Made by a program: the position numbers and the translations under genes | Shown here: positions 1-12,403 of the stretch, one piece after another | How the letters are laid out: each line of letters starts with the position of its first letter | Numbering within the stretch: position 1 is the stretch's first letter | Notes under the pieces: model-generated | Told to the model about the DNA's origin: nothing | The model's input: only the letters and a program-made list of their open reading frames with translations | The model's database searches: none | Assembly: GCA_022225965.2 (NCBI GenBank) | Contig: JAKJXP020000001.1 | Span: 310,001 to 374,000, forward strand | DNA length: 64,000 nt | From: Diatrype stigma | Taxonomy: Eukaryota > Ascomycota > Sordariomycetes > Xylariales > Diatrypaceae | Direction of reading: 5' to 3'

Positions 1-2593
1 GATTAGGGTTGTCGGTAACGACGCAGGCGAGAAGCTCAGTATCCTCTCCGGCGTGATCAGCCGGCTGGATCGAAATGCCCCAGAATACGGCGAAGGGTAC
101 AGCGATTTCAACACATGTTACTATCAGGCCAACGCCGCCGCCAGCGGAGGAAGTTCTGGGAGTCCAGTTGTCAACATTGATGGTTTTGCTGTAGCTCTCC
201 AAGCCGGGGGGCGAACCGACGGCGCCTCGACCGATTACTTTCTTCCCCTTGACCGTCCCTTGCGAGCTCTGCGCTGCATACAAGAGGGAAAGCCCGTGGA
301 ACGAGGCGACGTGCAATGCCAATTCTTGCTCAAACCTTTTGATGAATGTCGCCGTCTCGGCTTGACTCCAGAGTGGGAAGCAGCAATGCGCAAGGCTTTC
401 CCTAAGGAGATCAACTTGCTTGTTGCTGAAGTGGTCCTCCCCGAGGGACCGGCGCATAAGAAGATAGAAGAAGGCGATGTGCTCCTGAAAATCAACGGCG
501 AGATGATTACCCAATTCATCCGACTCGATGAGATCATGGACTCCAACGTTGGCAAGACGATCCATTTCACTCTGCAACGTGGGGGGGAGGATGTTGAGGT
601 GGACATTCAAGTTGGCGATCTCCATGCTATCACGCCTGACCGGTTTGTCACCGTCAGCGGAGCCAGTTTCCACAGCCTGTCCTACCAGCAAGCGCGTCTC
701 TTTGGTGTTGCGTGCAAAGGTGTTTTTGTCTGCGAAGCCTCAGGGTCTTTCCGCTTTGATAATACCGAGAGCGGTTCTATGATCCAAAGCGTGGATCTGA
801 AGAAGACACCTGATCTGCAAAGCTTTATCGAGGTCATGAAGCAAATTCCCGACAAAAAACGAGTGGTGGTCCAGTACAGGCTCCTTAGAGACCTCCATAC
901 CCTGAACACCATAATCGTCAATGTAGACCGCCACTGGTCGACCAAGATGCGACTAGCTGTTCGGAACGACACAAGTGGCTTGTGGGACTTCAGTGATCTT
1001 GCGGATCCGGTACCGCAGCTACCCCCAGTCCGCTTAAAGGGCTCCTTCATCCAACTCGAGCATACGTCTCACCCTGCCGTGGCAGATCTGGTACGGAGTT
1101 TTGTGCATGTCAACTGCACCATGCCGCTCAAGCTGGATGGCTTCCCAAGGAACCGGAAATGGGGCATGGGTCTCGTCATTGATGCTGACAAGGGGCTTGT
1201 GATCATTTCGAGAGCCATTGTTCCGTATGATCTGTGTGATATATGGATAACGATTGCGGACTCCATTATTGTTGAAGCCAAGGTTGTGTTTATGCATCCT
1301 CTCCAAAACTATGCCATCATCAAGTACAATCCAGAGCTCGTCGACGCACCAGTGATGAGTGCCAAGCTAGGAAACGACTATATCGCTCAGGGCGAATCGA
1401 CGACCTTCATTGGATACAACAGAAGTGGCCGGATCGTCCATGCCGCAACTACGGTGACAGAAGTTACGGCTGTTGCCATTCCTGCCAATTCGGGAGCTCC
1501 GAGATACAGAGCTCTGAACGTCGACGCAATAACGGTAGACACTAACCTTGGCCCTCAATGCGGAAGCGGTGTACTTGTTGATAAGGACGGCACTGTGCAA
1601 GCTTTGTGGCTCACCTACCTTGGTGAAAGATCTCACGGCTCAAGAGACGAAGAATACCATCTCGGTTTGGCCGCTCCGACTCTCCTGCCTGTTGTTTCGC
1701 AAATCCAGCAGGGTGGCACTCCTCAACTGCGGATGTTGTCCATGGAGCTTCGCGCCATCGCCATGTCACAAGCCCGTGTGATGGGCGTCTCCGAGCACTG
1801 GCTCCACCAAGTCTCTCTAGCGAACAAGAACGCCCACCAGCTGTTTATGGTCTCGAAGCTCACCTTCGAACGCGGCAACCACCCCAGCGTCCTGTATGAG
1901 GGAGACATTGTCCTGAGTCTGAATGGCAAGGTCATTACGCGTGTCTCCGAGCTGGACGTCATGTACTCCCACGAGGTCCTCGACGCCGTCATCGTCCGGG
2001 AGGGCGAGGAGCTGCAGCTCCAGGTGCCCACGGTCCCGGCGGACGGCGTCGAGACCGACAACGCCATCTCGTTCTGCGGAGCGATCCTGCACGCGCCCCA
2101 CCACGCTGTCCGGCAGCAGATAAGCAAGCTGCACAGCGAGGTCTACGTCTCGGCGAGGAGCAGAGGCTCTCCGGCTTACCAGTACGGGCTAGCGCCAACG
2201 AACTTCCTCACCCATGTTAACGGAAAGCCAACCCCGGACCTCAAGAGTTTCTTGGAAGCCGTAATCAAGATCCCGGATAACACATGTATGTGCCCCCCTT
2301 CCTCTGTCTAGCGCTACGCACGTATGTGTAGAGACTAGCTTACTAACCCCGCTCTAGACTTCCGGCTGAGGGCTATCACGTTCGACGATGTCCCCTGGGT
2401 CATCACGATGAAGAAGAACGAGCACTACTTCCCGACAATGGAGTGGATCAAGGACCGATCCGAGCTGTGCGGCTGGAAGCGGGTTACCTACGAGAACGGT
2501 GGGAAGGCCCACGAGGGCGATCCCAACGAGGGGTTAATGCCCGCTACCGGGGCGGACGACACGGGCGACGTGGAGGAGGACGTGGCTGTATAG
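1..2593 (+). CDS. nma111: Nma111-type nuclear HtrA-like serine protease, 5' end outside window
   Basis: This is a pro-apoptotic HtrA/DegP-like serine protease with PDZ domains, which in yeast acts in the nucleus. The reading frame is open from base 2, so the protein enters already inside the protease domain. About 838 residues are visible; the family is about 1,000 residues, so the N-terminus with the catalytic His and Asp lies upstream. The active-site serine sits in [11 protein letters not shown] (around bases 145-165). PDZ-like segments follow, then a degenerate second protease-like domain (around bases 1080-1720) and a further PDZ region, the tandem layout typical of Nma111. The uninterrupted frame stops at 2311, but a 72-bp intron (2286-2357, donor GTATGT, branch TACTAAC, acceptor CTAG) joins PDNT to [15 protein letters not shown]. 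Exon 2 then runs to TAG at 2591-2593. The acidic C-terminus is family-like. Confidence 0.95.
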
Positions 2594-3602
2594 AATTTTA
2601 TCATTGGAAAACAGGTGGCCATGAAGTCAGGCCAGGGCAAACAGTCATCAAGGAAAGAAAAAAGGTTCTACAGAAAGCATGTTTTTGCTACACACGCCGC
2701 TGCCGCCATAGTATAGGGGCCGCTTCTTGCTAGTATATAGAGTCTTTGTAATTATAGAAGGCCTAGATGGGTGCCCAATGAAGGCACCCCAGGCGAATGC
2801 CACAATGCATATCCCCAAGTAGGGATTCTTGCACCCGCACATGCACCCTTCGACAACCACGTACGAATTAGTTACATGGTAGGGATTCTCCATCTATTCA
2901 GATACTCTACGGATATTTGACGTATAGAGCGGTGGAACGAACCTACGAGCTATACGATGGTAATTCTTGCATACTTACGTATAGTTGATCATGCCAACAA
3001 ATTGTTCGGGTACGTAGCACTAGAATTTCTCATAGCTAACCCACTAGAACTCAGCATCAAGCTCGATCATCGCGAAGGATTGCCCAGGTGACCCGATTAG
3101 GTAGGCACTTGATAGCCTATAGGTGCAGAATACGGCTGAGCGGGGCAGCAGAGTGGCTTATTTGAGACCTGTGGCGTACCTAGTCTACAGTAATACTCCG
3201 TGCCCTCATCGTAGTTATCTGAGACTGACTCAAAAGACACGGCGATCGTATCATAAGTAAGCACATGCGACAGATAGCTGATCCAGCTTCTTCCGCCTCC
3301 GGGATGACTTACACCGAGAAGTTCCTTCAGCTCTTTGCCTTCCCTTTTCTTTCTATATAGGTATGACCTATGAGACTGCCAGGTTGTGTACCTTAACTTA
3401 AGCCTTGTAGACCTGCTGTGTGAACACCGCGCCTGGATTCTGGGTCGGGCCTCTTTCTTTGTGTTTGCCCAAGTCGCGCAAGTAGGACAGAACCGCTGGC
3501 TTGTGTGACGAACCGAAGCAAGAAGTTGCTACCCCTCTTCGCCCTTGGGCCCTTTGTGACACACGACATATTGTCTCAGAGTCAGGTGGTTCAGACGAGA
3601 CG
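2594..3602. other. Intergenic region between nma111 and the Zn2Cys6 gene
   Basis: There is no convincing coding sequence here. It should hold the nma111 3' UTR and the promoter and leader of the downstream regulator. The short open frames have no family-like sequence. Confidence 0.6.
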
Positions 3603-5108
3603 ATGCTAAAACGGGTTTCTCACAGGAAAAGCCGCCGAGGTTGTCAAGCTTGCAAAAGGCGACATATAAAGGTTTCGACTCCTGAACCCCTTTTATTAAG
3701 ATGCCGCATCAGATGGTTTATATATAACCATATAGATGTCGATCGATAGCGGCTCGCTAACCCTGAACTGCAGTGTGACGAGCAAGGCCCGCCATGCGCA
3801 AATTGTGTGGCTCGCAAAACCCACTGCGACTACGTGCTGCCCGAGAACGCGGGCGCCCGCAGTACGCCGGTGTCATCATCATCGGCGTCATCGCCCAACG
3901 TCTCTGCTCCTAGTGGTGGTAGTGGTGGTGGTCCTGAGCCGCCTCGCGCCCGCAGCACCATCGAGCTGGAGCTGATGCACCGGTGGTCGACGCACACGTT
4001 CCGGACCATGTGCGGCATCCCGCAGGAGGAGCACTACCTGAGCCAGGTGCTGCCGCGGGAGGCGCTGAAGCACGACTTCATGCTGGACGGCATCTTCGCC
4101 GTCGCGGCGCTGGACATCGCCCGGTCCGCCGACACCCACGAGCCCGACGCCACCCGGTACGAGCACATCGCGCTGGAGTACTACAACCGCGGCAGCGCCA
4201 TCTTCCGCGAGCTGCTGACCGACATCCCGCCCGACATCTACCACCTCATGTTCATCTTCGCGTCTTCCGCGGCCGTCATCGTCCTGGGCCTGCCGCGCGG
4301 CACCAGCACCACCGGCACCGGCAACGGCAACGGCAGCGGGGACGAGCAGACCGCCCTCCAGCGCATCATCACCCTGGCGGACCTGTTCCACGGCACCATC
4401 CTGATCATCCACGCCGGCTGGGACAAGGTGGTCGACGCGTACCCCCCGTTCCGTGCCGCGCTGGCCACCAAGGTCAACAAGCCGGATATCCTCGACCCGA
4501 GCCAGCCGGTCGACCGGAACGAGTTGCCCTACCGCTTCGCCTCCCTGGACCTCCTCGATAACGAGGTCCGGACCGTCCTGTCCCGGATCGACGCGGTAAA
4601 CGAGAAGGTCCACGCGCGGAGAGGCCCCGGCAACGGCAAGAAAGGGGAGGGTGATGGGAATGCGCCCAAGCTGTCAGACGCCACCGCGCAGGAGGGGGAC
4701 ACGCAGGAGGAAGAAGAGGAAGAGGCGCGCCGCGCGGCGGCCCAGGCCCAGCAGGACATGTACCGGCTGGCGATCTTCTGGCTCAAGGAGGCGTTCGCGG
4801 AGCAGAAGATGGACGCGCTGCGGGGGTACTGCCTGTCGTTCTTCAACCTGGCGGGGCAGGAGTTCATGGCGGCGGCCAAGGAGTCGCAGCCGCTGGCGCT
4901 CTTCATCCTGATGCACTGGGGGGTCGAGCTCCACCAGCTCGGCGAGGAGGCCTGGTGGGCCCGCACCGTCGGCCGCCAGCTGGTCGGCGAGCTCTCCGAG
5001 ACCCTGGCCGCGGACCCCCTGCTGGGCCCGATGCGCGAGACGCGGGACAACATCGCCTGGGCGCGCCGGAGGGTCGGGCTCCCTCCCGCGTCCTTCCCGC
5101 TGTTGTAG
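3603..5108 (+). CDS. Zn2Cys6 transcription factor, sterol-uptake-control (Upc2) type
   Basis: This is a fungal binuclear zinc-cluster DNA-binding regulator of about 467 residues. The start is the first ATG in frame, 3603. Exon 1 (3603-3671) ends inside the zinc cluster. An intron of about 102 bp (3672-3773, acceptor CTGCAG) is followed by exon 2 from 3774. Splicing completes the motif C-x2-C-x6-C-x6-C-x2-C-x6-C, from GCQACKRRHIK through CDEQGPPCANC. The rest resembles Upc2-like regulators: after a Ser/Gly linker comes an ELMHRWSTHTFRTM segment, then helical sequence with an LFAVAALDIA-like stretch. An Asp/Glu-rich, low-complexity insert lies at about 4620-4740. The exon is markedly GC-rich. 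No target cluster is evident nearby, so its regulon cannot be inferred. Confidence 0.9.
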
Positions 5109-5288
5109 GCGTGCCCTGTTATCTGAATTCGACCCTACTTTGTTCTATGTATGTCTTGGTGGCGCTGTATATACGCATGAGGGAGATTACCGGGCGTTAT
5201 GGCAAGATATACATTAAGTTATGCTCTTCACTCACAGCTAGCAATATCAAACATATTGGAAGGAAATAATGGTGTTGGACGTCTTATG

Positions 5289-6988
5289 TTAAAATGAGGT
5301 GAAATCATCCCCTGTGTAGGGCCCAAAACCTGGCGGCATATAAGATTCGAAACCACCGGGCCCAGGCGGAGGCGGGGGCGGGGGCGGAGGAGGTCCAGGT
5401 CCCGGTCCAAAGCCCGACGTAAAACTAGGGGGCGGTAGTAGACCAGGCACCGGCTTTGGTTTGAGATTTGCTTCTTCTTCAGTCTCGGCATTGAGCATGA
5501 GTTCGTTCACGATCTGGGACATGGCTTCATCCGACTCGTTCCTGAAGAACTTCTTGCCGATGTAATGGCTCGCCTGCTTGGTATTGACGTTGCGCTCCAC
5601 CTCTTCCAGGAGGTACTCCAGCGCTGGCCGATTATTAGCGTCGGTCGCGCAGCACTGTACCACGAGGTTCCTGATGTCCGCGTCGAGGTTTTCCATCTTC
5701 TCTCGATGCCGGGCGACGAGATCCGCGGGGGCGTTATAGGCGGGGTTCAGGTCGTCCAGGTCTCTGGCAAACGATCGTATAGTTTTATTGATGCCCTTGT
5801 CGTCTGTTATCGCCATATTCGCCGAACCATTGTGATGGCTTCCTCCGATGAGGGCGAGCATAGTATTCCCAATATCCATGATATTGGTCTTGACTGCTGC
5901 ATCCGGTATCGTCCTGTATACCCCCCTTTTAGCGTAAGTAGGTCTAATTGGGCTTTGACCTGGTAACAACTTACGCTATATCCCGTAATTCTCGGGCCAT
6001 CCCAAAGTCGATGAGCTTCAACATGGGAACCTTCGGATGCTCCCGTTCTTCGAAGTCATGAATCATAACTAAGTGAAGCCTGTCAGCAACCAATCGCAAC
6101 CCTCACATCTACCTGATATCCTCCATATATATCGGTATTCAGCCACTTACTGTTCTTCCCGTGCAAATCGCCATGGACTATCCGTGACTTAGGCGGCCGA
6201 TTGCCTCTACTGTCCCGTGGTGGCAGAACTTCTATCTCTGGTGCGGCTCTCCCGTCCCTCTGTGGAGGCCAGGCTAGAGCGACGACGAACCGGCACACTA
6301 CAATCATGGTTTAGTATAGTAAAATCAGCTGATAGGTCTACGGGCGTGGTCACTTACAGCATAAGAACAACCTCCAAAGTATCCGGTTAGGCAGTGGCTG
6401 GCCCCAATCGCCTACTCTTTCGACAAAGTCATAGAGCAGACCATTTGCGATCCACTCAAGTAATAACGTTGGTCCCGTCAAATAGGCTAGGGAGTCTTTG
6501 GGGTCCCGATTGTCGATATAAAACGGCTGGGAGATGTGGATGGCTCCTTGGAATTTCTAGAGTGTAGTGATGATATTAGATAACTACTAGGTATATACGC
6601 AAAGAATTCATACCATTACATAATTATAGAAACTTGATTAACCTACTCTTATCCATTTGATCTCCTCTCTAATGTTTTCCTTTCCCTTGTCATTCAGAGA
6701 CCTCTTCATGACAAACCTTCGTATTGGGAGTTCCGGCTTGAACGTTGGCGTGGGTTGCTGCTGCTGCCTCATCTTCATCTTACATGTAACGCCGAAAGAA
6801 CCCTCCCCGATAATCCTCTCGAAATCGAACCGCCTTTCGTTCACCCGTTCAAAACTTGTTAGAAGGTATCGTACCTCGGCTATCGCTTCCTGTGAGACCT
6901 TGTCTTGGCCAGGAATACGTTCAGGTATTGGCCTAGCACCACTATCGCCACCCTCAAACCCTAGCCTGTCGAACCCGGAGTTCGACAT
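5289..6988 (-). CDS. Protein kinase-like protein with proline-rich tail, five exons
   Basis: Predicted Ser/Thr kinase-fold protein of about 470 residues. Exons on the minus strand are 6647-6988, 6358-6556, 6151-6297, 5975-6068 and 5289-about 5913 (the last acceptor could be 12 nt upstream). All phases agree. Visible kinase motifs are the glycine loop GEGSFGVT, a candidate ATP-binding lysine in RRFVMKR, the catalytic loop VHGDLHGKN and the metal-binding LIDFGMARE. The usual HRD is HGD, but the catalytic Asp and the Asn are kept, so activity is possible. The C-terminus has an uninterrupted run of ten prolines flanked by GPG and ends FGPYTGDDFTSF. Substrate unknown. The 3' end lies 180 bp from the convergent Zn2Cys6 gene. 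The family is assigned from motifs only. Confidence 0.82.
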
Positions 6989-7519
6989 AGTTCATGGACA
7001 GTATGCTTGTAAATGATAATTACACGAAATGGCACAGACTTATGTACTATATCAATAAACATATGCTGATGTGACAAATGGAGTGACTTTCATCCATCAG
7101 TCCTCAGTTATTCTACGATTAAAATTAAAGACTGAAAGCAGAACCATAGAGAGGTGCGAACAATGAGTGATTCAGTGTTGATTCCCCCTTTCGGTATATG
7201 CCTCTTTGTTGCATCGTAGCCTCGATCTTCGACTATAGTCAACGATCTCTCTACGGCTGAGACATAACATGACAATGGATTGTAAAGAGAGCTAGAATTG
7301 TGGCATAGCTCACCAGATTGACTTCGGAATACGTTGAGCTTGCATGATGGGCCAATATAGATCCGAGGCTAGTACTGTCAATGAAATAGCAGAAGGTTTC
7401 AACCAGTGCCTTCTAGCCACCAACGTGATAGGGGGTCGTCATATTCAATCCCTCGATTGATATTGGTTCTAGACTGCCAAGCGGACTACGGATGCTGTAT
7501 ATCACCTGCACTATCCATC
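6989..7519. other. Intergenic region between kinase promoter and CDH 3' end
   Basis: This is about 530 bp holding the promoter of the minus-strand kinase-like gene and the 3' UTR of the minus-strand cellobiose dehydrogenase. No further gene was seen. Confidence 0.6.
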
Positions 7520-10500
7520 TCACACACACTTCATTGCAGGTCAGCGGTTATCGGATGCCCTCAACGAATGAAGATTGCACTACTTACCTGCCAGTAGTAT
7601 TCGTTCTGGTACTTGCAAGTGTACGGCATCGCGCAAGTAAAACTGCCTTTCCAATTCCTGCCTCCGCACTGCGCATACTGTGACTGCGCCACTGGGGCCG
7701 GCAGTGCCAGAATCCGCTCGGATGCGCGCTCGGCGACGATCATGATGTACGAAGTGGGATTCGTGGTGATGTGGCCGGGAAAGATACCGGCATCCACGAC
7801 GAACAGGTTGTCGGTTCCCCAGACCCTGGTGTCGGTATCTACCACTGCAGAGCCTCCCGTTCGGCCGTCATCGGTTCCCATTTTGTTCGTTCCTGTAGTT
7901 AAGCTGTCAGTGTCTTCACCTCCCTACCCCTGAAAACAGACCGAGTAATACTTACCGATCCAGTGGTTGGAACGGCGGTTAGTATATGATACGAGCATCT
8001 TTGGAGGTGTTAGCGATCGGAAGTCAGAGATCTATGTGGAGTTACAGTGACATAGTTACATTGTTGACATAGTCTTCGACCGTCATATTGTCTGGTGGGT
8101 GATTCCATACGAGGCCCGGGACATCTTTAAGGGAGTCTTTGAGGTTTTTGATCCCCTGAATGACTGCCTGAACATCGTTCTCATCATGCAGATAGGGGGC
8201 TTCAGAAACCACAGTCGTCAAAGCCGGAGTGATAGTCATACGACCACGAGACTTGGCACCGCGGCCCAAGTACTGACTCATTGTCATAGCATCTACATAT
8301 GTCAGCACTCGACGACATATGGCTGTTGATCTGGGGACACATACAGCCATTAGGGGTATCAAGGCTGCCTTCGACTCGAGCCGTCCATTGGAGTTGACGG
8401 ACAACTCCATCAGCACCCGTGATCTCGTCCCAGAACCTAGACTGAATTAACTCGCTTGCTTCCGCTCGCTTATGCAATCGACTCACATTGGTCCAATATT
8501 CGGTGCTGCTTGGGCTAGTATACCGGACCGCTCATCTTTACAAGTTAGCTCCCGTGGATAGTAGAAGATGAAGTTTATTCGTGCATACTTAGGTATGAAT
8601 CGCGATCAGACTCGATCGGGTCGTCATATGCCTCATAGAAATCGTAGAACACAACGTCTGGATGTGAAATGACGGTATCAGTCTATGTATGTGGTCAGCT
8701 GAAGATACTATTTAATGTGCATATTCAGATTTCTCGTGGAAGTGAACAGACATTCGTGTGATCTTCCAAATTGTAACCGACAGGGACATCGATCCAGGAG
8801 GTATTCGAAATGAACGTTGGCCCATCGGTGGAGCTCTTCACAACCTCCAGTTGATCATTGGGCCCAATGCCACCTAGGAGTGTAAGCGAGCTTCATATGT
8901 TCAGTCTAAGGGTGGTTTACTTCTCATCAAGATCTTGGCAGAACCGAATGTACCCGCAGATAGAATCACGCGACCAGAGACGGCCGTGGTGTTCACAATC
9001 CCGACGTACCCGCCGTTACCGAAGGCCTCAACCTCGATGCCGGTAACATGGCCACCAGTTCGGAGGACTCGCTTGACGGCAGTATTCATCCAGAGGTCGA
9101 AGTTGGATCGCTCACTGGCAGATACTAGGTAAGTGGCCATAGGCCCACCCCTCTCACCATGAGAATACATGAATGGCGAATGAGAAAAGGTATGGTTCTT
9201 CTTATTCGGTTCATTGTTAGCAGTGAGCGCAGTCCACCCAGAGGACCCGAGGCCGCTAGAAAGGACGTCAAAGCCCTGTTGAAGGTATCTCTTGCCATCC
9301 AGGGATGGCGTGTCGGTACCAGGAATTCGAGAGAATACTCTGTCAGTAGCAGCCTTCATATCGGTAGCCTTCCATCCGGCAGGGAAGTTGTAGTCCCAAT
9401 CAAGTTCGTAAGGCTTTCAAAATGGTTAGCTCTCCTATGCGCTCATACGAAAGGAATGGAGGACATAGTCAGCTACCTTCCACCATAAACCAGCGTTTAC
9501 CGCAGTGCCACCACCGAGAACGCAACCAGCCATCTGGTCAGTATCAGTACAGGCAATTCCATTCGAATTCACCCATATCTCATTACAGAGACCGGGGACA
9601 TCGAAACGGGTAAGGTTGGTGCCGTCCAACCAGTCCGGCTTGAGGTCGCCTCCCCACCTTCCCGAAGACGGCGGCCCCTTTTCGATAAGGAGTACACTTT
9701 TACCAGCCTCGCTCAACTTGTCCGCTATTGGGATGCCACCAGCGCCGCCGCCGACAACGATGTAGTCATAAACGGTTCCTGCCGGGACTGGTATCCCGGT
9801 AGCTGTGGATACTGCTGTTGAGGACGATGCGGTGGTTGTGGGTGTAGTTTCTCCACAGGCGCCGGTGACAGTCGCCGTGGCTAGCTCAACCCATTCGGTG
9901 TACGAGGGGTTGGCCGCGTTAGCATCGAGGCTAGCACCGAATATCCCCTCCCCGTTGTCATGTTGGACGAACGTGGCTTCGCTTGCACACTCGGCATCCG
10001 AAGGTGCTGGAAAGGCGTTGGCCCAACCCAGGACCAACAACCCCGAGCTTGTCGACGCCGAACCTGTCGCTCCGCCTTGGCTCCAGGACAGGCAGTTCTG
10101 GCACCGGAATATGGCGGTATATTGCGTTTCCTCGACTCTCGACGAAATCTGGGTTAACGTTGCATCGCCGGTGTATAGCTCGGGAGCCACATAGCCAGTG
10201 GCGAAGCGGAAAGACGTCAGCACCTCATCTTCATACGGCCATGCGGAGAGCAACAAGCTGTTAGTCATGGGACCGCCGAGCGACACTCCACACCATCCTG
10301 TCAAAACAGTGCTGTTGGATGGACATTGCTGTCGAACCTATTAGCGATATTGTGGGCAGAGATGGACAGGAGGCAGTACTATTATCCCGATGAATTCATC
10401 GGAGTCGACTTCTAGGGCATCAGAAGGGAGGGCCACACCAAAGGTAAGACCGCCATAAGTGCCGCTGGACCCCGTGTTTTTATTCGGCACAATCCAAGTA

Positions 10501-10674
10501 TCAAAAGTGATACCGGTATCAGGGTCGGTATATACTGTTGGTGTGCTACTCTGAGCAAGACATTGCTGGACATCTATTGTATGCTATTAGCCAACATCAG
10601 CGAACGTAGGATCACGATGACTAACTACAGCTGACTGCAAGTAGCAGTGTCAGGAAAGCCTGGAAACGACTCAT
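7520..10674 (-). CDS. cdh: Cellobiose dehydrogenase, secreted, with C-terminal CBM1
   Basis: Extracellular flavocytochrome that oxidises cellobiose and passes electrons through its heme domain to lytic polysaccharide monooxygenases. Twelve exons (minus): 10629-10674, 10380-10573, 9477-10328, 8921-9413, 8752-8873, 8589-8682, 8487-8535, 8345-8436, 8060-8292, 7956-7998, 7588-7892, 7520-7528. All phases agree and give 843 residues. Order: signal peptide (MSRFQAFLTLLLAVS); cytochrome b domain with candidate axial Met in SLGGPMTNS and His in FVQHDNGEG; Thr/Ser linker; GMC flavin domain starting YDYIVVGGGAGGIPIA; catalytic-region NHW; FVVDAGIFPGH; then a CBM1 (YAQCGGRNWKGSFTC...YYWQCV). The last Cys-Val-stop is encoded by a 9-nt exon. 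The CBM1 marks it as a class IIA-type enzyme. No LPMO gene lies in the window. Confidence 0.95.
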
Positions 10675-11030
10675 GCTGCCGTCTTTCACACAACGTCAGT
10701 ATGGCGCCAATACATCACACCTATGAACAAAGGGAAATGATCGACATTCCATAGGCAGGTCGAAAGCTTATATGCGAGGCGATGCATATTCTTACCAGGG
10801 ATATATTACAGCTGAGCCTGTTGCGGAATGCAGGGAGTCCCAGTGACGAGCTGATGGGAGGGCACGCGCATTATTCTCGAGCCTCCTAATAGGAGGAAAT
10901 TCGAACCCGAGCAGACGGACGGCCCTGAGTTCGGAGGTCCAGCCGATCGTGCGGATACGTGGGATGGAACTCAACGCGGAGGGTGCTGACAAGGGTGCCA
11001 GGTGCGCACGGGGTGGATGGCCAGGTTCAT
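10675..11030. promoter_or_regulatory. Upstream region of the cellobiose dehydrogenase gene
   Basis: This is the 356 bp between the CDH start codon and the repeat block. It should contain the CDH promoter. A perfect odd palindrome, CCTCCTAATAGGAGG (10882-10896), lies about 210 bp upstream of the start. No canonical regulator site could be named with confidence. Confidence 0.5.
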
Positions 11031-11170
11031 GCCCAAGTGTTAACGTAGGTCATAAGCTTGCTTATACCGTAGTGAAACGAAGGGTTATTGTGTCGGTTTT
11101 GCCCAAGTGTTAACGTAGGTCATAAGCTTGCTTATACCGTAGTGAAACGAAGGGTTATTGTGTCGCTTTT
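11031..11170 (+). repeat. 70-bp direct tandem duplication
   Basis: Two adjacent copies (11031-11100 and 11101-11170) begin GCCCAAGTGTTAACGTAGG and are identical for about 65 bases. They differ only at the end (GTGTCGG against GTGTCGC before a T-run). They sit at the left border of the large repeat structure. Confidence 0.95.
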
Positions 11171-12365
11171 TTTTCTATGGGAGTTGGGTGGAGTCGGCTG
11201 TCCCAAATAGGAAAGTAACTCAATATGCGCATAGCGGCCCGTGCACGCCTAAAGCGGCTAGTGCCAGCGTACGCTAGGCTTCTTTGGGCTAGCTTAGCGT
11301 TTGGTCTAAACTGTATATGGTACGCGCTAGGCCCGATGCAGCTAGCCTACGGCCTAACCCAAACCGTAAATGGCTAGCTTCTGTCGTAGTGCCACTTAGT
11401 TGGAGCTGGCCCTGCTGCCACCTACCTACCTGCTGCAATACTGGCCCGCTAATTGGGTGCATCCTCAGTTTATGTGGGTGACCGACCTGTAATTGCTGCC
11501 ACCTACCTACCTGCTGCCACCTACCTACCTGCTACCACCTACCTGCTGCAATACTGGCCCGCTGATTGGGTGCATCTTCAGTTTATGCGGGTCGCCGACC
11601 TGTAATTGCTGCCACCTACAATTGCACCTACTGTTGCACCTGGCTGTTGCAAGCCACCTAGCGGATGGTAGCCACCTAGCGAATTACGTAAGCTAAGTGG
11701 CTGCCACCAGCTAGGGGCTTGCAACAACTAGGGAGCTTGCAACAGCTAAGTGGCTTGCAACAGTAGGTGCAGTTGTAGGTGCCAGCAGCTACTAGTACTG
11801 ATATAGGTAGGTGACCCACATATATAGAGAATGCACCCAATCGGAGGGCTAGGACTTGCAGCTAGGTGCAACAGGTAGGTAAGTAGCAGCAGGTAGGTAG
11901 GTGGCAGCAGCAATTAGGCTGCTTACGTAAGCTAGGGAGCTTACAACAGCTAGGGGGCTTGCAACAGCTAGGTGGCTTGTAACAGTAGGTGCAGTTGTAG
12001 GTGCCAGCAGCTACTAGTACTAATACAGGTAGGTGACCCATATATATAAAGAATGCACCCAATCGGAGGGCTAGGTGGCAGCAGGTAGGTGGCAGCAGGT
12101 AGGTGGCAGCAGGTAGGTAAGTGGCAGCAGGTAGGTAGGTGGCAGCAGGTAGGTAGGTGGCAGTAGGTAGGTAGGTGGCAGCAGGTAGGTGGCAGCAGGT
12201 AAGTGGCAGCAGGTAGGTGGTATAAGGCACCTAGCTTGCGTAAGCCACCTAGGCTGTAGGGGCCATGATTGGGTGTATTATACGGAATTACGGGTCCAGG
12301 TACGTAAGCTGTGGGCTGCAATTGGGTGCATCGTACGGAATTACGGGTCTGCCGGAGTGGAAAAG

Positions 12366-12403
12366 CCCCCCCTCCCCCCCCCGAAGGAGGGGGGGAGGGG
12401 GGG
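12366..12403. repeat. C-run/G-run hairpin 1
   Basis: An interrupted C-run (C7-T-C9) is followed by a GAAG loop and a complementary interrupted G-run. The sequence is near-palindromic and could form a strong hairpin or G-quadruplex. It is preceded by the shared block GGGTCTGCCGGAGTGGAAAA. Confidence 0.9.

Noticed and set aside
3888..4613. Long minus-strand frame opposite the Zn2Cys6 gene
   Set aside because: GC-rich exon shadow; the plus strand carries the recognisable zinc cluster and regulatory domain.
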